Below the pieces are notes generated by a model that did no database searches, was not told the origin of the DNA, and saw only the letters and a program-made list of their open reading frames with translations. Below are positions 14,925 to 20,754 of a DNA stretch of 22,845 bases, piece after piece. Within the stretch, counting starts at the first letter, position 1. Each line of letters opens with the position of its first letter. The translations under genes and the position numbers were made by a program. Source of the DNA: RGIG6307 sp964424345 (GTDB taxonomy: Bacteria; Bacillota; Clostridia; Lachnospirales; Lachnospiraceae); the NCBI GenBank assembly GCA_964424345.1, contig CAYRIK010000031.1, forward strand, positions 1 to 22,845, written 5' to 3'.

Positions 14925-15251
14925 ATTATTTGTTGATGTCACTGCCAACCTTCCTGTTTACCTATTCTATTTCCAATCATAAATCCCAATATTACAGCAA
15001 AATAATGAAATATACATCCTATCATACTACCACAACTCAAGATAAAATAATCTTTATAATACTTTCCAAAATTCTATTTATAAGCTCCCAAAAAATCACA
15101 TTTATCCCTTAACAGATTTCTAAAAATATGTTAAGATATAATATAAAACGCTATTTCATGTTGCAGCAACTTGTATTCAAGTACAATGAAGAACATTTCA
15201 AACATACAACAACATGACAAAGCAAACAATTAAAAGGAATAAGGTATTTTT
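14925..15251. other. AT-rich gene-free stretch with the promoter and leader of the radical SAM cluster
   Basis: From 14925 to about 15105 I see no supported gene: the only open frame starts inside the terminator loop, lacks a ribosome binding site and has a composition typical of AT-rich noncoding DNA. From 15108 the promoter region begins, followed by a leader of about 100 nt with two small inverted repeats, GTTGCAGCAAC (15160-15170) and ACTTG-TATT-CAAGT (15169-15182). These overlap and could be alternative structures. I recognise no known riboswitch. Confidence 0.5.
15108..15142 (+). promoter_or_regulatory. Promoter with operator-like inverted repeat upstream of the radical SAM cluster
   Basis: A perfect -10 TATAAT lies at 15137-15142, but no good -35 is found 16-18 bp upstream. 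Instead CTTAACA (15108-15114) and TGTTAAG (15129-15135) are perfect inverted copies covering the -35 and spacer region, the second ending one base before the -10. A regulator bound there would control the promoter. The start site would be near 15149. Confidence 0.5.
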
Positions 15252-17123
15252 ATGAGAAAACTAGCATTATCAGACGATATTTTAATGCAGGTAGATAAAC
15301 CTGCCCGTTATATCGGAAGCGAAGTAAATTCCGTTATAAAGAGCAAAGACATAGATATTCGTTTCGCCATGTGTTTCCCGGATGTATACGAGATTGGTAT
15401 GTCTCATTTAGGTATTCAGATTTTATATGGCATGTTAAACAGCTACGAAGATACATGGTGTGAGCGTGTTTACAGCCCTTGGGTTGATTTAGACAAAATT
15501 ATGCGTGAACAAAACATTCCACTGTTCGCATTAGAATCTCAAGACCCAATCAAAGAATTTGATTTTCTTGGCATTACAATCCAGTATGAAATGTGTTACA
15601 CAAATATATTACAGGTATTGGATCTGGCACAGATTCCTTTAAAATCTTGTGAGCGAACCAAATGGGATTGTCCTATCGTAATCGGTGGCGGTCCATGTAC
15701 CTATAACCCAGAACCAATTGCAGATTTCTTTGATATTTTCTATATTGGTGAAGGAGAAACACAGTATCGTAACCTCTTAGACTTATACAAAGAATGTCGT
15801 AAACAAAATAAGAGCCGTCAGGAATTTTTATATGAAGCATCTAAAATCCCTGGTATATATGTTCCTTCTATGTACGAAGTTACTTATAAAGAAGATGGAA
15901 CAATCCAAGCATTTACTCCTATAAAAGAAGGCGTTCCTGCTACGATTTTAAAAGAAATCGTTATGGATGTTTCTGATGCTTTTTATCCTACAAAACCTGT
16001 TGTTCCTTTTATTAAAGCAACTCAGGATCGTGTCGTATTAGAAATCCAAAGAGGATGTATCAGAGGATGTCGTTTCTGTCAGGCTGGTCAGATTTACCGT
16101 CCTGTTCGTGAACGAGATGTAGAAAAATTAAAACAATACGCTGTAGAATTATTAAAAAATACAGGTTATGAAGAAATTTCTTTAAGTTCCTTAAGCTCCA
16201 GCGATTACTCCAAGCTTCCAGAACTCATTGATTTCTTGATTGAAGAATGCAATAAACGTCATACCAATATTTCTCTTCCATCTTTACGAATTGATGCCTT
16301 TTCTTTAGATGTTATGAGCAAAGTTCAGGACGTTAAAAAGAGCAGCCTTACTTTCGCACCAGAAGCTGGCAGCCAGCGTATGAGAGATGTTATCAACAAA
16401 GGTCTGACAGAAGAAGTTATCTTAAAGGGTGCTGCACTTGCGTTTGAAGGTGGTTGGACAAAAGTAAAATTATACTTTATGTTAGGTCTTCCAGGCGAAA
16501 CTGCTGAAGATATCAGAGGTATTGCAGAACTTTCTAACAAGATTGCTGCTACATTCTTTGAAGTAGTTCCAAAAGAAAAACGTGTAAATGGTAAAGTGCA
16601 GATTGTAACAAGTACTTCTTTCTTTATTCCAAAGCCATTTACTCCATTCCAGTGGGCACCTCAGTGTACACAGGAAGAATTTATTGATAAGGCTCACCAG
16701 ACACTTCGTGCTGTTACAGAACAGTTAAATCAGAAATCTATCAAATACAACTGGCATGAAGCGGATGTAAGTATTTTAGAAGGTGTTCTTGCACGAGGAG
16801 ACAGAAAAGTATCTGAAGTTATTTTAAAAGCTTATGAAAAAGGCTGTATATACGATGCTTGGAGCGAATATTTTAAAAATGATGCTTGGTTGGAGTCTTT
16901 TGAAGAAGCCGGCGTAAGCATAGACTTCTATACAACAAGAAAACGTGATTTAGATGAAATTTTCCCATGGGATTTCATCGACTGTGGTGTAACAAAGTCA
17001 TTCTTAAAGAGAGAATGGTTACGTTCACAAGAAGAAGTAGTAACACCAAACTGCCGTATGCAATGTCAGGGCTGTGGTGCAATGAGATTTGGCGGAGGTG
17101 TATGTTATGAAGCTAAGAATTAA
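15252..17123 (+). CDS. B12-binding-domain-like radical SAM protein, TIGR03960 family
   Basis: Cytoplasmic radical SAM protein of 623 aa; the reaction is not known to me. Residues 1-230 form a Rossmann-like region of the B12-binding type (RFAMCFPDVYEIGMSHLGIQILYG, PIVIGGGPCTYNPEPIADFFDIFYIGEGE). The radical SAM cluster motif is C269-X3-C273-X2-C276 (RGCIRGCRFCQAGQIYRP). The barrel continues with SLSSLSSSDYSKL, LRIDAFS, FAPEAGSQRMRD and KLYFMLGLPGE. The C-terminus has a second cysteine group, C601-X3-C605-X2-C608 and C618. The ATG follows AAGG sequences at 15235-15244, a modest site. The next gene overlaps it by 17 bp and encodes the partner usually found beside this family. Confidence 0.9.
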   Translation: MRKLALSDDILMQVDKPARYIGSEVNSVIKSKDIDIRFAMCFPDVYEIGMSHLGIQILYGMLNSYEDTWCERVYSPWVDLDKIMREQNIPLFALESQDPIKEFDFLGITIQYEMCYTNILQVLDLAQIPLKSCERTKWDCPIVIGGGPCTYNPEPIADFFDIFYIGEGETQYRNLLDLYKECRKQNKSRQEFLYEASKIPGIYVPSMYEVTYKEDGTIQAFTPIKEGVPATILKEIVMDVSDAFYPTKPVVPFIKATQDRVVLEIQRGCIRGCRFCQAGQIYRPVRERDVEKLKQYAVELLKNTGYEEISLSSLSSSDYSKLPELIDFLIEECNKRHTNISLPSLRIDAFSLDVMSKVQDVKKSSLTFAPEAGSQRMRDVINKGLTEEVILKGAALAFEGGWTKVKLYFMLGLPGETAEDIRGIAELSNKIAATFFEVVPKEKRVNGKVQIVTSTSFFIPKPFTPFQWAPQCTQEEFIDKAHQTLRAVTEQLNQKSIKYNWHEADVSILEGVLARGDRKVSEVILKAYEKGCIYDAWSEYFKNDAWLESFEEAGVSIDFYTTRKRDLDEIFPWDFIDCGVTKSFLKREWLRSQEEVVTPNCRMQCQGCGAMRFGGGVCYEAKN

Positions 17124-17814
17124 ATTTAATAAATTTGGTGCCGTAAAATTTATCGGTCACTTAGATGTTATGCGATTTTTCCAGAAAGCACTCAGACGAG
17201 CTGATATTGATGTAGCTTATTCTACAGGATTTAGCCCTCATCAGATTATGTCTTTTGCTGCACCTTTAGGTGTTGGTCTGGAAAGCAATGGAGAATATTT
17301 CGATGTAGAAATCCTCTCTCCTATTTCCAGTCAGGAATTTATCGACAAAGTAAATGCAGTAAGTATTCCTGAAATTCAGATTTTAGACGTGCGTTTACTT
17401 CCTGATAAGGCTCAAAATGCAATGGCAAGTGTGGCTGCTGCAAAATATACAATTCGTTTCCGTGAAGGAAGATCTTTTGAAGGAAATTGGCAGGAAGCTT
17501 TCCATTCTTTTATGGAACAAGAACAGATTCTTATTACAAAAGCTACAAAGCGTGGTACTGCTCAGATTGATTTAAAGCCTGCTATTTATGAATACGAAGT
17601 CATGCAGGATGCTCTTTGTCTGCTTGTAAATGCCAGCAGTGAGGGCAACATTAAGCCTACTTTGGTCATGGATGCATTTGCTGCATATCTTGAGCAAACA
17701 TTGGCACAAAATGCGCTTATGATCACTCGTGAAGATACATACGGAAGCAAAATGGACGAAGAAGGAAACGTACACTTTGTTCCATTAGCAGATTTTGGCG
17801 AATGGATCGATTAA
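17107..17814 (+). CDS. DUF2344 protein, TIGR03936 family, radical SAM partner
   Basis: Protein of 235 aa starting MKLRIKFNKFGAVKFIGHLDVMRFFQKALRRADIDVAYSTGFSPHQIMSFAAPLGVGLES, the hallmark of DUF2344. Family members are encoded beside, or fused to, the TIGR03960 radical SAM protein, so the two probably act together; the function is not established to my knowledge, although RNA-related roles are often guessed from neighbours. The ATG at 17107 has GGAGG eight bases upstream, inside the end of the radical SAM gene; an earlier in-frame ATG at 17089 has no site. It overlaps that gene by 17 bp, indicating coupling. No signal peptide or membrane segment is present. Confidence 0.88.
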   Translation: MKLRIKFNKFGAVKFIGHLDVMRFFQKALRRADIDVAYSTGFSPHQIMSFAAPLGVGLESNGEYFDVEILSPISSQEFIDKVNAVSIPEIQILDVRLLPDKAQNAMASVAAAKYTIRFREGRSFEGNWQEAFHSFMEQEQILITKATKRGTAQIDLKPAIYEYEVMQDALCLLVNASSEGNIKPTLVMDAFAAYLEQTLAQNALMITREDTYGSKMDEEGNVHFVPLADFGEWID

Positions 17815-17842
17815 AAAGCTTATTTAACAATGGAGGAATATT

Positions 17843-18577
17843 ATGAAGTTACAGCAGGTTTTAAGTTATACACGTCGTGCCGTTGACGATTATCATATGA
17901 TACAGGCTGGGGACAAGATCGCTATTGGCATTTCAGGTGGAAAAGATTCTCTTACTCTTTTATATGCTCTGCATGGTTTAAAACGTTTTTATCCAGAGCC
18001 TTTTGAAATCCATGCTGTTACTGTTGATCTTGGATTTGGAAATCAGAATTTTGATGAAATCAAAGCGTTATGTGAACGATTAGAAATTCCTTATACAATT
18101 GTAAAAACAGAAATTGCTGATATTATCTTTGAACAGCGTAAAGAAACAAATCCTTGTTCTTTATGTGCAAAAATGCGAAAAGGTGCTTTAAATGACGCTA
18201 TGAAAGCAGTTGGCTGCAATAAAATTGCTTATGCACATCATAAAGATGATATTATTGAAACATTTTTGATGTCCTTGATCTATGAAGGACGTATCCACAC
18301 CTTCTCTCCTATCACATATTTAGACCGTATGGATATTACTGTAATTCGTCCATTGATGTACATGAAAGAAGTTGATATTATCGGGTTTGTCAACAAAAAT
18401 GAACTTCCAGTTGCCAAAAGTCCTTGTCCAGTTGATGGATATACAAAACGTGAATATGTAAAACAGCTTTTAGCACGTCTGAATCAAGAAAATCCAGGCG
18501 TAAAAGAGCGTATGTTTACTGCAATACAAAACCAAAATTTAGAAGGATGGCCAACGTTCTATGGCAGACAAAAATAA
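17843..18577 (+). CDS. TtcA-like tRNA 2-thiocytidine biosynthesis protein (PP-loop ATPase)
   Basis: Adenylates a tRNA base and supports sulfur insertion, probably 2-thiocytidine at position 32 as in TtcA. The 244-aa protein has the PP-loop SGGKDS (31-36), a CX2C pair C105/C108 (PCSLCAKMRKG) and a third cysteine C195 (SPCPVDG), matching the three cysteines that bind the iron-sulfur cluster in TtcA. IAYAHHKDDIIETFLMSLIYEG is typical of the TtcA/TilS superfamily; the cysteines and lack of a TilS C-terminal domain favour TtcA. The ATG has GGAGG six bases upstream. It begins 28 bp after the DUF2344 gene and overlaps the recombinase gene by 17 bp. Confidence 0.85.
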   Translation: MKLQQVLSYTRRAVDDYHMIQAGDKIAIGISGGKDSLTLLYALHGLKRFYPEPFEIHAVTVDLGFGNQNFDEIKALCERLEIPYTIVKTEIADIIFEQRKETNPCSLCAKMRKGALNDAMKAVGCNKIAYAHHKDDIIETFLMSLIYEGRIHTFSPITYLDRMDITVIRPLMYMKEVDIIGFVNKNELPVAKSPCPVDGYTKREYVKQLLARLNQENPGVKERMFTAIQNQNLEGWPTFYGRQK

Positions 18578-19616
18578 TTATCATGACGAGATAACCAAAC
18601 AAAACATTTTAAAAATGAGGGAATTGCTAAAGCAGCTCCCTTCTTTTTGTCGTGAATATTTTATTGGTATTCAAGAATCTACTTCTGCGCGTACCAGATT
18701 AGGTTACGCATACGATTTGCATCTTTTCTTTGAATATTTACATAAAGAAAATCCCGTTTGTGCCAAAATGGAGATTACAGACTTTAAAATAGATATTTTA
18801 GAAATGCTGACTCGTCAGGACATTGAAGAATTTTTAAATTATATTACTTATTATGTAAAGGAAGATGGTCGTGAACTGACCAACGATGAACGTGGAAAAG
18901 CCCGCAAATTATCTGCATTAAAATCCATGTATAATTACTTTTTTCAATGTGAAAAAATCACCAAAAATCCTCCTGCATTAGTTCGTACACCAAAAATCCA
19001 CGAAAAAGAAATCGTTCGATTAGAAGCTAATGAAGTAGCACTTTTATTAGAGCAGACAGAAGACGGTGCAAAATTGACCAAAAAAGAAAAGGAATATCAC
19101 GAAAAGACAAAAGTGCGTGATGTTGCAATTATTACATTATTGCTTGGAACTGGTATTCGTGTCAGTGAATGTGTCGGAATTGATATTCAAGACATTGATT
19201 TTAACGTAAATGGTATTAAAATCCGCAGAAAAGGTGGTAATGAAACCGTTATCTATTTTGGAGATGAAGTAGAACAGGCATTGTTAGACTATTTAGAAGA
19301 ACGTGATAGACTGATTCCTTATACCGGACATGAAAATGCGCTCTTTTTATCTATGCAAATGAAGCGTATTTCCGTAAGAAGCGTGGAAAAATTAGTAAAA
19401 AAATATGCTTCTCGTTCTGTAGCGCTGAAAAAAATTACGCCACATAAACTTCGAAGCACATTTGGTACTGCTCTTTATCAGCAGACAGGTGACATTTACC
19501 TTGTTGCTGATGTACTCGGTCATAAAGATGTAAATACGACAAGAGCACATTATGCTGCCCAAGACGAACAAAGAAAACGTCAGGCAGCCAATGTAGTAAA
19601 ATTAAGAGAAGATTGA
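18561..19616 (+). CDS. Tyrosine recombinase, XerC/XerD-like
   Basis: Site-specific recombinase of 351 aa. The N-terminal SAM-like DNA-binding domain spans about residues 30-135 (SARTRLGYAYDLHLFFEYL). The catalytic domain has R200 (GTGIRVSE), K224 (RRKGGNET), H295 and R298 (HKLRST), H321 (LGHKD) and the nucleophile Y331 (HYAAQ), so all active-site residues are present. It is longer than XerC/XerD of E. coli (about 300 aa) because of an N-terminal extension and a charged insertion near 165-185 (EDGAKLTKKEKEYHEKTKVRD). The ATG overlaps the ttcA-like gene by 17 bp with only a weak site (GAAGG, 14 bases away), so it may be coupled. Nothing mobile is nearby, which favours a chromosomal role. Confidence 0.88.
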   Translation: MADKNNYHDEITKQNILKMRELLKQLPSFCREYFIGIQESTSARTRLGYAYDLHLFFEYLHKENPVCAKMEITDFKIDILEMLTRQDIEEFLNYITYYVKEDGRELTNDERGKARKLSALKSMYNYFFQCEKITKNPPALVRTPKIHEKEIVRLEANEVALLLEQTEDGAKLTKKEKEYHEKTKVRDVAIITLLLGTGIRVSECVGIDIQDIDFNVNGIKIRRKGGNETVIYFGDEVEQALLDYLEERDRLIPYTGHENALFLSMQMKRISVRSVEKLVKKYASRSVALKKITPHKLRSTFGTALYQQTGDIYLVADVLGHKDVNTTRAHYAAQDEQRKRQAANVVKLRED

Positions 19617-19627
19617 TTTTGAAGCGT

Positions 19628-20683
19628 TTAAAAAAACATTTCAAACACTTCTTCTATTGCATTTGCCATACTCAAAAATCCACTGTCAGTTGGATGTACT
19701 CCATCTACTGTGCCGATATCTTTTGCCCAATGCATTAATTTTTTATTATCAATGAAATAAACATGCTCATCGCCACGTTCTTTTGCCTTTGTATAAGTAT
19801 CATAGATGATTGCAAGACGTCTTTGTTCCCACTTATTCAAATCGTACTTAGGGCGTGGCAAAATTAAAATAGGAAGCTCTGGCTGTGCTTCACGAATTGC
19901 ACAAAACATTTTGTTGTGTGTACTGCGAAGATCTTCTAAGGAATTGGCATTATAGTCATAATCCATTACAAAAAGACTCATATCTAACTGCTTGATATAA
20001 TCTGCCATAGCAGTTTCTCCTTTTGCATTTCCTGAAAATCCCAAGTTTATATAATCAAAATCAAATTTTCTGGACAAAATATTTTGATAAGTACTTCCAG
20101 GATTAGATGCACATGCTCCTTGCGTAATAGAGGAACCATAAAATACAACCGGCTTTTTATGTGTATATTCTGGAGCTTTTTTTAATACAGAACCTTTTTT
20201 TACTCCAATATAAAGTTTTTTAACTGTACTATAAGATGGCATATTGATTGTTACTAACTGTTCTGAGCCATCAAAATCTTCAAAATCTTTTACAGCCTCA
20301 TAAGAACCGGAAAACTGGAATGGAGGAATAAATGCTCCTGCAAAACGCTGTCTTCCTTCTTTTTCAACAAACATATCATATCCTGCACTTCCGCTCAATG
20401 CAAAATGCGGCATTTTCCATGTTTCCATTTCTGTATAAATCGCAACATAAGGACTGTCTGTAATAAATCGCACACGACCTCCTGCTGCATTTCTGCTAAG
20501 CTCATGTACACCTTCACTAATATCTTTTGCAATAGCTTCCGGCATTCTTCGATATATACCGTCTTCTTTAAATACACCATATATTTGAAATACGTCTTCC
20601 TCTACATCAAAAAACGTTAAGCCTTCTCTTTCAATAGAAGTTTCTACATTAAAATTTTTGTCAAGTTTATGAATTGTTTGCAT
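19628..20683 (-). CDS. SGNH/GDSL-type hydrolase with N-terminal beta domain
   Basis: Predicted esterase of 351 aa. Residues 1-165 form a beta-rich N-terminal domain (VYGVFKEDGIYRRMP-like start, then RVRFITDSPYVAIYTEM), as in GxDLY-type carbohydrate esterases. The SGNH domain follows: block I YGSSITQGACASNPG with nucleophile S185, block II NLGFSGNA, and C-terminal DGVHPTDSGF with D327 and H330. This suggests removal of acetyl or other acyl groups from a sugar or glycan, substrate unknown. There is no signal peptide, so it acts in the cytoplasm unless exported otherwise. The ATG at 20683 has GGGAAG five bases upstream. It lies 71 bp after carB behind a hairpin and converges with the recombinase gene (11 bp between stops). 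Confidence 0.82.
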   Translation of the reverse strand: MQTIHKLDKNFNVETSIEREGLTFFDVEEDVFQIYGVFKEDGIYRRMPEAIAKDISEGVHELSRNAAGGRVRFITDSPYVAIYTEMETWKMPHFALSGSAGYDMFVEKEGRQRFAGAFIPPFQFSGSYEAVKDFEDFDGSEQLVTINMPSYSTVKKLYIGVKKGSVLKKAPEYTHKKPVVFYGSSITQGACASNPGSTYQNILSRKFDFDYINLGFSGNAKGETAMADYIKQLDMSLFVMDYDYNANSLEDLRSTHNKMFCAIREAQPELPILILPRPKYDLNKWEQRRLAIIYDTYTKAKERGDEHVYFIDNKKLMHWAKDIGTVDGVHPTDSGFLSMANAIEEVFEMFF

Positions 20684-20703
20684 ATATCTTCCCTAGTATA
20701 CAA

Positions 20704-20736
20704 ACGAGTGAAACTCGCAATGCAAGCTTCACTCGT
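20704..20736 (-). terminator. Hairpin between carB and the SGNH hydrolase gene
   Basis: ACGAGTGAA (20704-20712) and TTCACTCGT (20728-20736) are perfect inverted copies. On the minus strand the inner bases pair further (GCTTGC with GCGAGT, including G-U pairs), giving about 15 bp with a 3-nt loop. The tail is only TTTGTATA, so termination may be partial and the hydrolase gene may be transcribed from carB. Confidence 0.55.
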
Positions 20737-20754
20737 CAATTTAATTTCCTTTAT

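Noticed and set aside
14906..15112. 68-aa open frame on the plus strand after the small gene
   Set aside because: It starts in the loop of the terminator, has no ribosome binding site and has an Ile/Phe/Ser/Thr-rich composition typical of translated AT-rich noncoding DNA.
18561..19616. Recombinase as evidence for an integrated element
   Set aside because: It overlaps the ttcA-like gene, matches its neighbours in codon use as far as can be judged by eye, and no attachment-site repeats, transposase or phage genes are nearby. The tRNA-Thr gene is about 7 kb away, with no repeated 3' end noticed.
19620..19650. Inverted repeat GAAGCGTTT/AAACACTTC between the converging recombinase and SGNH genes as a terminator
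   Set aside because: It has a mismatch on the plus strand, a wobble on the minus strand, a 13-nt loop and no T-tract on either side, and it lies partly in coding sequence.
20684..20703. TATACT as a -10 box for a promoter of the SGNH hydrolase gene
   Set aside because: No -35 box is found at a workable spacing (candidates give 14 or 19 bp with poor matches).
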